Source: Acidobacteriota bacterium (lineage in GTDB: Bacteria > Acidobacteriota > Terriglobia > Bryobacterales > Bryobacteraceae). From it: 64,000 nt of DNA. A program made the translations under genes and the position numbers. Of the stretch, positions 51,325-61,653 are shown in pieces. Every line of letters starts with the position of its first letter. Positions within the stretch are counted from its first letter, which is position 1. The DNA lies in assembly GCA_025352795.1 (NCBI GenBank), contig JANXSF010000102.1:170523-234522 (forward strand), in the 5' to 3' direction. The notes under the pieces were generated by a model. That model saw nothing but the letters and a program-made list of their open reading frames with translations. It was not told the origin of the DNA and made no database searches.

Positions 51325-52794
51325 TCATTTTTCCGGACGCTGATTCTGAAGCCAAGTGTCATAATCATGCTTACGCGGACCCGTGTATTCAATGGTATCG
51401 AAGAAATCGGCGTGACCCAATGCCCGGGGATCTCCTTCTTCCCGCAGCATTTGGTCCATTCTGTCGCGCAGATCTCGTTTCGCTTTGGCAAATTCGGGAA
51501 CTGTCGCCAGATTCTTTAGGCAATCGCGATCTTTTTTCATGTCGTACAGCTCTTCCGCCGCCCTTCGCCCAAACGATAGCCGGTAATATTCATCGAACCC
51601 GGAAAGCAGTAACTCTTTGGTGGGTCCATCATCCACGTTTCGATAGCCAGTTTCCGGATTCCCCGCTGGCCACGCTTCCGGCATGTAATTGCGGATATAA
51701 AGAAAATCTGGGGTGCGGATGGCTCGGACAGGATATCCAGCATCACCCGGACGGCCCAGGTCGTGACGCTCCTTGCCGATCAACATCACGTTCCTTGTTG
51801 CATCCGCCTTGCCCGTCTTGATTAAGTTCAGGAAGCTGGACCCGGTGATTGTAGCTGGCGGTTTTACACCGGCCAATTCCAGAAAGGTTGGGGCAAAGTC
51901 GCGGGCATTGATGAACTCATCCACAGTTTTGCCCTGAGGAATGTTCTTACCCCACCGGATTGCCAAAGGGATGTGAAATCCGCGCTCGTAAATCTGCCCT
52001 TTCACTCTAGGGAAGGGTTCCCCATGATCGGAGGTGACCACCAGAAAGGTGTTGTCCAGTTCGCCCAATTCTTCCAACTTGCGGATTACACGCCCCAAAT
52101 GTTCGTCGAACCACTCCACTTCCAGAGCGTAATCTAAAAAGTCAGATCGGATAATCTTGTTGTCCGGGTAGTAGCCGGGCAGGGTCACGTCAGACAGCTT
52201 CTTGCCTGCGCGAACGCCTGAACCTTCTTCATACTTGCGATGTGGCTCATGGCCGCCCAGCCAAAAACAAAATGGTTGATTTTTGTCTCGCTTCCCCAGG
52301 AACGCCGCGAAATTGCCAGCATAGTCCACCGGAGAAATTCCCGTGTATGGCGGTTGCAATTTAAGTTCATTGTGTTGCGGGCCTGCGGGATTATCTTTCC
52401 AGCCAGTAGATTTGAAATCGCCCGGACCCCAACCTTTTCCAGTATGCCCGGTAAGGTAACCGGAATCGGCCAAAACGCTGGGGTAAACGGGGAACTCTGT
52501 CGGAAAAATGCTTTGATGATTGACAGCCTCCTTCAACTGCCAGGTGTTGCGTCCAGTGAGAATAGTGGCCCGGCAGGGGCTGCATTTTGGATTGGACGTA
52601 AAGGCGTTATTGAACAGCAACCCGTCGCGCGCCACGCGATCAAAGTTTGGAGTTTTAATCCACATGGCCCCATAGGCACCGGCATGGCCGAATCCCCAGT
52701 CATCAGCGATGACAAACAGAATATTGGGACGCTTGGATTGTCCAAAGCAAAAGCTGGACAAAAGAGTAGTGGAAAGAAGTTGGCGACGAGTCAC
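51325..52794 (-). CDS. Formylglycine-dependent sulfatase with Tat-like signal
   Basis: 489 aa, GTG start. TRRQLLSTTLLSSFCFGQ is a Tat-like or Sec signal. RPNILFVIADDWGFGHAGAY supplies the calcium aspartates. The sulfatase signature is CSPCRATILTGR, with C71 becoming formylglycine and R75 its partner. HTGKGWGPG and FLVVTSDHGEPF hold further active-site residues. Such enzymes remove sulfate from polysaccharides or other esters. A formylglycine-generating or anaerobic maturase gene is not in the window. No sugar-binding SusD-like gene is adjacent; the gene is flanked by the FecR/DUF6600 gene and a repeat element. Confidence 0.92.
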   Translation of the reverse strand: MTRRQLLSTTLLSSFCFGQSKRPNILFVIADDWGFGHAGAYGAMWIKTPNFDRVARDGLLFNNAFTSNPKCSPCRATILTGRNTWQLKEAVNHQSIFPTEFPVYPSVLADSGYLTGHTGKGWGPGDFKSTGWKDNPAGPQHNELKLQPPYTGISPVDYAGNFAAFLGKRDKNQPFCFWLGGHEPHRKYEEGSGVRAGKKLSDVTLPGYYPDNKIIRSDFLDYALEVEWFDEHLGRVIRKLEELGELDNTFLVVTSDHGEPFPRVKGQIYERGFHIPLAIRWGKNIPQGKTVDEFINARDFAPTFLELAGVKPPATITGSSFLNLIKTGKADATRNVMLIGKERHDLGRPGDAGYPVRAIRTPDFLYIRNYMPEAWPAGNPETGYRNVDDGPTKELLLSGFDEYYRLSFGRRAAEELYDMKKDRDCLKNLATVPEFAKAKRDLRDRMDQMLREEGDPRALGHADFFDTIEYTGPRKHDYDTWLQNQRPEK

Positions 52795-52876
52795 TTCTTG
52801 TAAGGGTATCCTAACCAGAAGTCCGCGTCAGGCGAAACTGCCAAATGCCACTAAGTTTTCCAGCATCCCTGTTGGT

Positions 52877-52955
52877 TAAAAGACCGCTCCCTCGCGGTCA
52901 CGGCTAGGTAAGTTACTGATCCTACAGAGCCGTGACCGCGAGGGAGCGGTTTTTC
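52877..52955. repeat. Long inverted repeat, family copy 4
   Basis: Between the sulfatase start (52794) and the gpmI end (53068). Left arm ACCGCTCCCTCGCGGTCACG plus GCT (52883-52905), right arm AGCCGTGACCGCGAGGGAGC plus GGT (52928-52950), a perfect 23-base match around 22 bases. TTAAAAG and TTTTTCAA lie outside. This is the best preserved copy. Confidence 0.9.
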
Positions 52956-53067
52956 AATGGCCTGGTACACTCCGCTCAAACGCTTGAAGTTGTCCAATTT
53001 CCAAAAAACTATATGACATTGGAACGTCCCTTGTTTGAAATGTGAGCAGGCAGTTTTGCCTGCCAGT

Positions 53068-54599
53068 TCAGTTTTGAATCAGACTAACCCCGGTCATTTC
53101 CTCGGGCTTCGGCACACCCAACAGCCCCAGAATCGTCGGGGCAATGTCTCGCAATGCGCCGCCCGTCCGCAGAGGTTTCGGATCCTGATTCACCACAATA
53201 AACGGCACAGGATTCGTTGTGTGATAAGTATGCGGACCCTTGGTGATGGGGTCTATCATCGTTTCCGAATTGCCATGGTCAGCGGTGATTAACCAGGTGC
53301 CTCCGCGTTCCAGGAATGCTTTTTCCAAACGGGCAAGGCAGGTATCCACTGTTTCCACGGCTTTCTTTGCCGCTTCAAACACTCCCGAATGGCCCACCAT
53401 ATCGGGATTAGCGAAGTTCACCACAATCAAATCGTACTTCTTTGATTGCAGTGCCTTCACAACAATATCGGTGACACCGGCAGCGGACATCTCCGGCATT
53501 AGATCGTAGGTGGCCACTTTCGGCGATTGCACCATTTCCCGATCCTCACCAGTAAACGGCTTTTCCGCACCGCCATTGAAAAAATACGTTACGTGGGGAT
53601 ACTTTTCCGTTTCCGCAACTCGAAGGTTGGTCAAACCGGCCCCTGAAACAACTTCGCCCATAATGTTTTTATGCGATTCCCGCTGAAGCACTGCAGGGTG
53701 TGGAAAGCTGCGATCATACTCCGTCATAGTAGTGAAATGCAGGTTCTTCGGGGCCAACGCACGCGGCGGTTGCGGCAGTTCTGTATCGGTCAAAGCCATG
53801 CTCAATTCCCTGCCCCGGTCGGCGCGATAGTTAAAGAACAAACAGGCATCGTCGTCTTCAATTCGACCAATCGGCTGGCCAGTGCTTTCCACCATAGTGA
53901 ACGGCTCTATGAACTCATCGGTCTTCCCTTCGGCATACGATGTTTCCATCGCTTCCAAGGCACTGGAGGCTTTCCTGCCTGTACCCAACACCATTGCGTT
54001 GAAGGCCTTTTCCACACGTTCCCAACGCTTGTCACGATCCATGGAATAGTAACGACCGGAAAGGCTGGCGATCTTGCCGCCAGTCTCTTCCATCACCTTC
54101 AAAAGTTCCCTGACAAAGGGAAGTCCACTGTGCGGAGGCGTGTCCCGTCCATCGGTGAACACGTGCACAAAAACTTGCCCTACGCCCACCTTCTTGGCCA
54201 TGCGAAGCAGTGCGTATAAGTGCGTATTCATGGAATGCACTCCGCCATCGCTTACTAATCCCATGATGTGTAAACGATGCTTGGCCCCATGCGCCATGCT
54301 GGCTAGCAAGGCAGGGTCCTGATCCAGCGTGCCCTGTTCAATCATCACGTCAATCCGGCTGACATCCATACGAATCATGCGGCCCGATCCAATGTTCAAA
54401 TGGCCCACTTCACTATTGCCCATTTGACCTTTCGGCAGACCCACCCACGGTCCCGATGCTTCAATTAATACATTGGGGTTGTTGGCAAACAGCCGGTCAA
54501 ACACAGGCTTGTGCGCGTGATAAACCGCGTTGCCCTCAGTGACTGGGGAATAGCCCCAGCCATCAAGAATCGACAATAAAACCGGCTGTTTTGCTGACA

Positions 54600-54600
<1 letters not shown>
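53068..54600 (-). CDS. gpmI: 2,3-bisphosphoglycerate-independent phosphoglycerate mutase
   Basis: Manganese enzyme of glycolysis that interconverts 3- and 2-phosphoglycerate. 510 aa. LLSILDGWGYSPVTEGNAV starts the phosphatase domain, QMGNSEVGHLNIGSGR carries the phosphorylated serine (S63), FTDGRDTPPHSGL and SGRYYSMDRDKRWERVEKAF are in the transferase domain, and VVNFANPDMVGHSG and WLITADHGNSE complete the metal sites. Its ATG shares one base with the eno stop (TAATG), so the consecutive glycolytic steps are translationally coupled. Confidence 0.96.
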
Positions 54601-55916
<1,316 letters not shown>

Positions 55917-56000
55917 TCAATAAACAGGGAGGGCCGGGACTAATGACCATTTTTGCACAAGTCAGGTGCATGCCATGTAAAAGTGGGTATGCGAAATCCG

Positions 56001-56009
56001 TGCCATACT
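56001..56009 (+). promoter_or_regulatory. Extended -10 promoter of rnpB
   Basis: TGCCATACT is an extended -10 (TG, one base, CATACT) ending seven bases before the predicted 5' end of RNase P RNA. No clear -35 is seen, which is normal for extended -10 promoters. Confidence 0.5.
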
Positions 56010-56015
56010 AAAACT

Positions 56016-56389
56016 GCGCCAGTGCAACAGGCAACCGCTGAGCTTGCTCAGAGGAAAGTCCGGTCTCCATAGGGCAGCGTGCCGGTTAACCACCGGGGGG
56101 GCTCGCTCAAAGCGGGTTTTACGGAAAGTGCCACAGAAAATATACCGCCGTGGCTTCGGTTGCGGTAAGGGTGAAATGGTGCGGTAAAAGCGCACCGCGC
56201 TTCATGTAAATGAAGTGGCAGGGCAAACCCCACGTGGAGCAAGACCAAATAGGGGAGGAGGAGCGGCCCGCTCCGTTAAACTTCCGGGTAGGTTGCATGA
56301 GCTGTTCAGTAATGAACAGCCTAGATGAATGGTTGCCACCAGGTCTTTCGGGATCTGGCACAAAAACCGGCTTATCGTTGCTCTGGCGT
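56016..56389 (+). ncRNA. rnpB: RNase P RNA, bacterial class A
   Basis: Catalytic RNA that trims the 5' leader of tRNA precursors. The conserved blocks are in order: GAGGAAAGTCCGG near 56049, ACAGAAAATATACCG near 56133, AGGGTGAAATGGTGCGGTAA near 56168, GGCAAACCCC near 56220, GAGCAAGACCAAATAGG near 56237, AGATGAATGGTTGCC near 56323, and ACCGGCTTA near 56366. The ends pair as helix P1 (CGCCAGTGCAAC near 56017 with GTTGCTCTGGCG ending 56388), which sets the boundaries to within a few bases. TACTATTTTT follows and may end transcription. The last 18 bases overlap the 3' end of a small gene on the other strand. Confidence 0.95.
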
Positions 56390-56629
56390 ACTATTTTTCA
56401 CAATCGAAAGGTGTTCGGCAATGTGGTTTAGCGCCGCTTGCAACATAGCTGCATGCCGCGGATGTCGTGCTTCTGCCAATTCCCGCTCCAACCGTTTTTG
56501 ATCCAATTCCAAACTGTGTAGACGAGCCTGCATCTCCAATTCCGCAGTGGTGAGGGTCGACTCCTGCACCGGGTTAAGAGCATCTTCCTGCCGGGATGCG
56601 ACGTCTTTGCTTTCCCAACCGCGTGACAT
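56372..56629 (-). CDS. Small coiled-coil protein, MSRGWESK type, unknown function
   Basis: 85 aa from the ATG at 56629; a TTG at 56647 is less likely. The start MSRGWESKDVASRQEDA recalls a group of small acidobacterial proteins with near-identical N termini. The remainder is a charged helix or coiled coil (LEMQARLHSLELDQKRLERE, ALNHIAEHLSIV). Its 3' end runs 18 bases into the antisense strand of rnpB. Function unknown. Confidence 0.6.
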   Translation of the reverse strand: MSRGWESKDVASRQEDALNPVQESTLTTAELEMQARLHSLELDQKRLERELAEARHPRHAAMLQAALNHIAEHLSIVKNSTPEQR

Positions 56630-56652
56630 ACGCCAACTATAAACCAAAAAAG

Positions 56653-56675
56653 GCCGTCCCTGTTTAAGGGACGGC
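56653..56675 (-). terminator. Rho-independent terminator of the 56714 gene
   Basis: GCCGTCCC (56653-56660) and GGGACGGC (56668-56675) form a perfect 8-bp stem with a 7-base loop. On the minus strand TTTTTTGG follows, so it ends transcription of the small gene at 56714-56929. Confidence 0.88.
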
Positions 56676-56713
56676 TCAATTACAACCCAGTTAAAAGTTT
56701 GAGGGCCCAGGCA

Positions 56714-56929
56714 TTAGCCCTCAGACTTAGATGCTTTTTCCTTGCCTTTCAAAGGCTTTTCCGGCTTATCCGGAGTTGTGTCGTCTTTCTTACGTGCCTC
56801 TACCAACCACGACGGTGGGCGCCCACGGCGCTTGCCGCGACCCTCTGCCAGTCTTTCCAGTGTGATAATCGCCTCTTCGATTTGAACCCTTTCGGCTCTT
56901 AAATCAGCGAGGATTTTTGAAATGTCCAT
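56714..56929 (-). CDS. Small basic protein with AT-hook-like motif
   Basis: 71 aa from the ATG at 56929, which has GGGAG six bases upstream; the frame extends to 56947. A short helix (ISKILADLRAERVQIEEAII) is followed by RGKRRGRPPSWL, an AT-hook-like sequence that can bind the minor groove, and a lysine-rich tail. Similar short proteins seem common in acidobacteria. It has its own terminator. It might be a small nucleoid-associated protein; that is a guess from composition and motif. Confidence 0.65.
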   Translation of the reverse strand: MDISKILADLRAERVQIEEAIITLERLAEGRGKRRGRPPSWLVEARKKDDTTPDKPEKPLKGKEKASKSEG

Positions 56930-57090
56930 GTTGTCTCCCAGATGCACATCCTTAATGATTCAGGTTCTGCGAACAGAATCCCCAAACCAAACAACGGTTT
57001 CTGATAGTTGTAGTATCCGCCCAAATATTGTAAGAAATCAATAGCCCTGTTCCGAAAACGGAACATTTTCCTAAAAAGTGACTCCAACTT

Positions 57091-58458
57091 TCAGATCTTC
57101 GAGCCTGCAGCGCGGGCCTTGCGGCTCCAGTAAAAATACAACGGCAATCCCAATGCAATGATCACTAACCCCAACATACTCTGCCCGGGACGGTCGTAAA
57201 ACGTCTGTCCCAAAAGCGCCAGAGTCACCAATACAAAGAGAATTGGAACAAACGGATACCCAATCGTTTTGTAGGGACGGTGTAAATCAGGACGCTTGCG
57301 ACGTAGAACAATGACGCTGGCGGTAGCCATTCCGTATAGAATCCAACTGGCGAAAATCACCAGATTGAACAAAAAATCGTAGCCGCCCGATAAAACTATC
57401 ACCATGGACCACAGACTGAGTGCCACAATAGAATTCGCTGGCGTGAAATAAGTTGGGTGAATTTTAGCCAGTGAAGACCACATTAACCCATCTTTGGCCA
57501 CGGCGAAGGGAACTCTTGCTCCAGTGAGGATAGAACCGTTTAATGCGGCAAAAATGGAGATCATTGCGGCGATGCTGACCAGTCCCGCCCCTGGGGCTCC
57601 GAAGATGCGTCGCATCATTTCCCCTGCCACGCGGTCACTATTGGCCACACCCTCGGCTGGCAGAACGTAGAAGTAAGCAACGTTGGCCAGCATGTAAATC
57701 AGCATTACGGCCAAGGTTCCAATGATCAAAGCCAAGGGCAAGTTCCGTTGCGGATTCTGCACTTCGCTAGCCACCATGCTGACGTTGTTCCAGCCATCGT
57801 AGGCCCAAAGTGCTGCCACCAATGCGGCAAAGAATCCGCTAGCCCCACCGACGGATTTTACCGCAGTGGAAAAATGATCCACCGTTCCCACCGATGAGAA
57901 CAGTCCAACCAGAATAATTGCGGCGATGGCGGCCACTTTCACTATAGTCACCGCTACCTGGACATTCCCCCCAATGCGCACGCCAAAATAATTCAGCAGT
58001 CCCAGCGCGCCAATCAGGAACATGGCGAAAATTTGTCCGTTGCGGATTTCCACCAATCCCACTATAGGCAGCGTCATAGACGTGATTACACCTTCCAAAA
58101 TTGGGAAGAAGTTTGCCAGGTATAGATAAAATCCTGTGGCCAGTGTGGCGATAGATGCGCTTTTTGCCAGCAACAATTGCGCCCAGCCGTAGATAAATGC
58201 CCACAGCGGACCATAGGCTTCGCGCAAGTATACGTATTCACCGCCCGCTTCCGGCAACATAGCGGCCAACTCCGCGTAAGTCAGCGCGCCGCCTAGCGAA
58301 AGCAATCCGCCAAACAGAAACACGAACAACACCATGCCAGGAGTTCCCACATTTAGGATCATGCTTTTTGGAACAATGAAAATTCCGCTACCAATGACCG
58401 TACCCACCACAATGGCCGCCGCACTCCACAATCCCAAATCACGCTTTAGTTGTGACAT
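57091..58458 (-). CDS. APC-superfamily amino acid permease
   Basis: 455 aa, about 12 membrane helices. The first helix carries AIVVGTVIGSGIFIVPKSM, the G-S-G-I motif that binds the substrate backbone, and EAGGEYVYLREAYGPLWAFI follows. The pattern suggests the LAT-like exchangers rather than proton-coupled GABA permeases. The C-terminal part has RRKRPDLHRPYKTIGYPFVP. AGGAGA seven bases before the ATG supports the start. It overlaps the end of the sodium-symporter gene by 20 bases, so the two are probably coexpressed. The amino acid is unknown. Confidence 0.9.
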   Translation of the reverse strand: MSQLKRDLGLWSAAAIVVGTVIGSGIFIVPKSMILNVGTPGMVLFVFLFGGLLSLGGALTYAELAAMLPEAGGEYVYLREAYGPLWAFIYGWAQLLLAKSASIATLATGFYLYLANFFPILEGVITSMTLPIVGLVEIRNGQIFAMFLIGALGLLNYFGVRIGGNVQVAVTIVKVAAIAAIILVGLFSSVGTVDHFSTAVKSVGGASGFFAALVAALWAYDGWNNVSMVASEVQNPQRNLPLALIIGTLAVMLIYMLANVAYFYVLPAEGVANSDRVAGEMMRRIFGAPGAGLVSIAAMISIFAALNGSILTGARVPFAVAKDGLMWSSLAKIHPTYFTPANSIVALSLWSMVIVLSGGYDFLFNLVIFASWILYGMATASVIVLRRKRPDLHRPYKTIGYPFVPILFVLVTLALLGQTFYDRPGQSMLGLVIIALGLPLYFYWSRKARAAGSKI

Positions 58459-59899
58459 TCCAGTTCTCCTTGACGATCAACGATGCCAACAAAGCTGTGG
58501 TCATGGTTACCGTAGTTCCTATTAACACATACCAGGTGAATGCAATTTTTGTATTTGTGTAGATGAAAAGCATCAGCACCAAGCCACACATCATGCCAAA
58601 CATGGCTGCCTTTTCCCCCACACGCTTGGTAAGTGTGCCCAGTAGGAACACTCCCAACAACGAACCGTAGACGATGGAGGCAATGGACAAGCCGCTTTCC
58701 AAAACCGATTTGACGTTCTGTGCAATCAAAGCAATCAGGAACAATATGCCACCCCAGGCAACCGTAGTCCAACGGGCAAGGTGCAAATATTCGGCTTCAG
58801 TGCGCGCTTTCTTTGAATAGGGCTTGACGAAATCCATGATTGTTGTGGACGCCAGGGCATTCAGTGCAGCGCTTAGGTTGGACATTGCTGCAGCCAGAAT
58901 CGCCGCCATCACCAAGCCAGCAATCGGTGTGGGCAGGAAGGTCCAAATGAATTGCGGATAAATGCGATCCAGCTTGGCAGGTATGGCCAGATGATTGTCC
59001 TGATAGTAAACCCACAAAATCACGCCGATCACCAGGAACAGAGTGAATTGGAAGAAGATTACGAACCAACTGGCGAACAGGGCCTTGCGACTATCGGCTT
59101 CCGACCGCGCGGCAAGCAGCCGTTGCACCATCAATTGTTCAGTGCCATGGCTGGCAGTGGTGAGAAAGGCACCGCCAAGGAATCCGGCCCAAAAGCTGTA
59201 GGGTCGCTGGAAAAATTCGTAGGTGAAGGCGAAGCGGAAATCGAAAATCTGCCATTTGTTTGCGGCGGCGGCGGCTTGCCAAACATGAGATGCTCCTTCA
59301 GGAATTTGGTTCAGGATCACGAACAAACTGATAATGGCACCGGCGACGTAGAGGAACATTTGCACCACATCGGTCCAGATGACGGCGGTCATGCCACCTT
59401 CGAACGTGTAAAAAAGAGTCAGGCAGACAATGAGGACAATAGAAGGAATTTCGCCTGTTCCTAAAATAATGGAAATGACAATAGAGATGGCAAAGACGCG
59501 GACGCCTTCGGCCATGGCTCGAAGGACCAGAAAGCTACCCGCCGTCAATTTTCGGATATTGTGGCCGAATCGGCGCTGCATCAATTCGTAAGCTGTAAAC
59601 ATTTCCCCTTTGAAGTAAAGAGGCAGGAAAAGGAAGCTGATTACGATGCGGGCGAGCAGGTAACCCAGTACAACTTGTAAAAATCCAAGATTACCGCCAA
59701 AGGCGATTCCAGGGGTTCCAATGACGGTGAGCGTGCTGGTTTCAGCGGAAACAATAGAGAAGGCAATGGCCCACCAGGGCGTATCGCGACCACCCAAAAA
59801 GTAATCTTTTAAGGTCTTTTGGGAGCCACGGAATTGTGCCCCAAACCAGGTGATTCCGGCAAGGTAGAGGACCAGAACAGCTAAATCGAACGTGCGCAT
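58439..59899 (-). CDS. Sodium:solute symporter (SSS family)
   Basis: 486 aa with about 13 membrane helices. TWFGAQFRGSQKTLKDYFLG and DTPWWAIAFSIVSAETSTLT are characteristic of SSS proteins; the serine and threonine pair sits near the sodium site. GGMTAVIWTDVVQMFLYVAG and ASHGTEQLMVQRLLAARSEA are also typical. Substrates in the family range over sugars, sialic acid, proline and organic acids, and none can be singled out here. It is directly upstream of, and overlaps by 20 bases, the APC permease gene. Confidence 0.9.
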   Translation of the reverse strand: MRTFDLAVLVLYLAGITWFGAQFRGSQKTLKDYFLGGRDTPWWAIAFSIVSAETSTLTVIGTPGIAFGGNLGFLQVVLGYLLARIVISFLFLPLYFKGEMFTAYELMQRRFGHNIRKLTAGSFLVLRAMAEGVRVFAISIVISIILGTGEIPSIVLIVCLTLFYTFEGGMTAVIWTDVVQMFLYVAGAIISLFVILNQIPEGASHVWQAAAAANKWQIFDFRFAFTYEFFQRPYSFWAGFLGGAFLTTASHGTEQLMVQRLLAARSEADSRKALFASWFVIFFQFTLFLVIGVILWVYYQDNHLAIPAKLDRIYPQFIWTFLPTPIAGLVMAAILAAAMSNLSAALNALASTTIMDFVKPYSKKARTEAEYLHLARWTTVAWGGILFLIALIAQNVKSVLESGLSIASIVYGSLLGVFLLGTLTKRVGEKAAMFGMMCGLVLMLFIYTNTKIAFTWYVLIGTTVTMTTALLASLIVKENWNVTTKA

Positions 59900-59991
59900 T
59901 CAGGAAATCAGGAGTTTAACACAGATTTTTTAAGAGTTTTTGGGAACATATTTGACAGTTGAAGAATGCAATGAATGTGAGAAGGCAGCGG

Positions 59992-60021
59992 TTGCGTCTA
60001 GACTGAAATTTCAGCTATACT
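59992..60021 (+). promoter_or_regulatory. Candidate promoter of the 60110 gene with internal palindrome
   Basis: TTGCGT (59992-59997), an 18-base spacer and TATACT (60016-60021). The spacer holds a perfect 12-base palindrome, CTGAAATTTCAG (60003-60014), placed where a repressor could block polymerase. Confidence 0.45.
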
Positions 60022-60109
60022 CCGCAATTGCAGCTTAGTCGCTCCAAGAGGGTGGGCGATTAGTGTTGCCAGAAGAAAAGAGAATTTCAAGGGACCGGGG
60101 AGGCACACA

Positions 60110-61411
60110 GTGTTGCTTATAAAATCGAAACTTTTAATGGGGCTCACGCTAAGCGCCCTGCTGTGCGGGATTGCGAATGCCCAGCCAGCGGCGGCAGCTA
60201 AGAATTGGAAAGATCGGGCGGAGTACGACTTAGCCCAGGAAGTGGGCAAGGCTCAAGGTCAAAAGAAGATCGAACTTCTGGACCAATGGAAGCAGAAATA
60301 TCCCGATTCCGACTTTAAGCTGGATCGCGTAGGCATTTACATCAGCACCTATCAGGCGATGAATAAGCCGAAGGAGATGTACGAATCGTCGAAAGAGTTC
60401 ATTGCCCTTGATCCGAAAAACATCACCGTTATTAGTTACATTACGTCCTTAGCGATTGGGCAAAATGAGCCAGATCAGGCAGAAAAAGCTGCCAATCAAC
60501 TGCTGGGTTTGCTGCCTGAGACTTTCGACCCATCGAAGAAACCGGCTGCCGTCACGGACGAAGCTTTCAAAGCGCAACGAACCCAATTGGAAGCTTTAGC
60601 GAACTCTACACTTTATGCCCTTGTGAAGGCCAAAAAAGATCCGGTACTGACGGAAGCATACATTAGGAAGTCGCTGACCACCAATCCAGTCAATGGTTCC
60701 ATGTCCTTCGATATGGGAACGGCCATCCTGCAACAGAAGAAGGTGGATCGGTATCCTGAAGCCTTCTGGCATTTCGCGCGCGGCGCTTCGTTGACCGGTC
60801 CTGGTGCTTTGCCGGACGGTTCCAAGAAACAAGCACTGGACTACATCACTAAGATCTATACGAACTACAAGGGGTCTAAGAAAGGGCTGGACACTTTGAT
60901 TGCCAGCGCTATGATCAATCCATTTCCACCGGAAAAATTCACCATCCAGACCGACCAAGAGGAAATGACAATTGCTGAAGAGGAACTGAAGAAGACAAAC
61001 CCTCAATTGGCCTTGTGGATCGCCGTGAAGAAAGCGCTGATTGGACCAGAAGGGGAACAATACTTTAAGGACTCCGTTAAGGAATCCGCAGTACCTCCGA
61101 TGAAGGGCAAGATCATTTCCCACAAGCCTGCGTTGAAGCCGAAGGAAATCGTGGTTGCCGTGGCCGATGCCACCACGCCAGAAATCACCATCATCATTGC
61201 TGAAGGTGGTTCACTACCTGGTAAAGCCGACCCCGGTACAGAAATAGAATTTGAATCGGTGGCCAAATCTTTGGTAAAAGATCCATTCATGATGACCGTT
61301 GAAGTAGAGCCAGGCAAAATCAAAGGTTGGCCGACCCCCATCCCGGCGGCGGCTCCTGGAGTGAAGAAAGCTGCTCCGGCTGTGAAGAAAGCGGTTCAGA
61401 AAAAGAAGTAA
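60110..61411 (+). CDS. Large exported TPR-like protein of unknown function
   Basis: 433 aa. GTG start with GGGGAGG six or seven bases upstream and a signal peptide (LLMGLTLSALLCGIANAQ). The body is mostly helical (KKIELLDQWKQKYPDSDFKL, EMYESSKEFIALDPKNITVI), like degenerate tetratricopeptide repeats. A short beta-rich domain near residues 330-405 (EIVVAVADATTPEITIIIAE) follows, and the tail is a lysine/alanine/proline run (KKAAPAVKKAVQKKK). It is flanked by its own promoter and terminator. I recall similar exported proteins in acidobacteria but no function. Confidence 0.72.
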   Translation: MLLIKSKLLMGLTLSALLCGIANAQPAAAAKNWKDRAEYDLAQEVGKAQGQKKIELLDQWKQKYPDSDFKLDRVGIYISTYQAMNKPKEMYESSKEFIALDPKNITVISYITSLAIGQNEPDQAEKAANQLLGLLPETFDPSKKPAAVTDEAFKAQRTQLEALANSTLYALVKAKKDPVLTEAYIRKSLTTNPVNGSMSFDMGTAILQQKKVDRYPEAFWHFARGASLTGPGALPDGSKKQALDYITKIYTNYKGSKKGLDTLIASAMINPFPPEKFTIQTDQEEMTIAEEELKKTNPQLALWIAVKKALIGPEGEQYFKDSVKESAVPPMKGKIISHKPALKPKEIVVAVADATTPEITIIIAEGGSLPGKADPGTEIEFESVAKSLVKDPFMMTVEVEPGKIKGWPTPIPAAAPGVKKAAPAVKKAVQKKK

Positions 61412-61449
61412 GCGGCAAACAGTTCCGAGTTCCAAAGTTTTACTTGTAA

Positions 61450-61481
61450 AAAAAGCGGCGTCCTTCGGGATGCCGCTTTTT
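61450..61481 (+). terminator. Rho-independent terminator after the 60110 gene
   Basis: AAAAAGCGGC (61450-61459) pairs with GCCGCTTTTT (61472-61481) around a TCC/GGA inner stem with a TTCG loop. A T-rich stretch follows on the plus strand. Confidence 0.9.
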
Positions 61482-61653
61482 GTTTTTGTCAGGGCCAGAA
61501 CTTCTGCAACAAGCAATCGTATGGTGGCATCTAGTAGACTATGGGCACTGAAAGTACCTGCTTCCCTCCATCGAGTGAGTTCATTTCGACCATTGGTCTA
61601 ATGCGATCTCCTAAGGTGGATCTTAGGCTCTTGCGTGTTAGCCTAGGATTAAC

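Noticed and set aside
23592..52955. CRISPR array
   Set aside because: The repeated elements are single palindromes separated by 7-14 kb, not regularly spaced repeats with unique spacers, and no cas gene is present.
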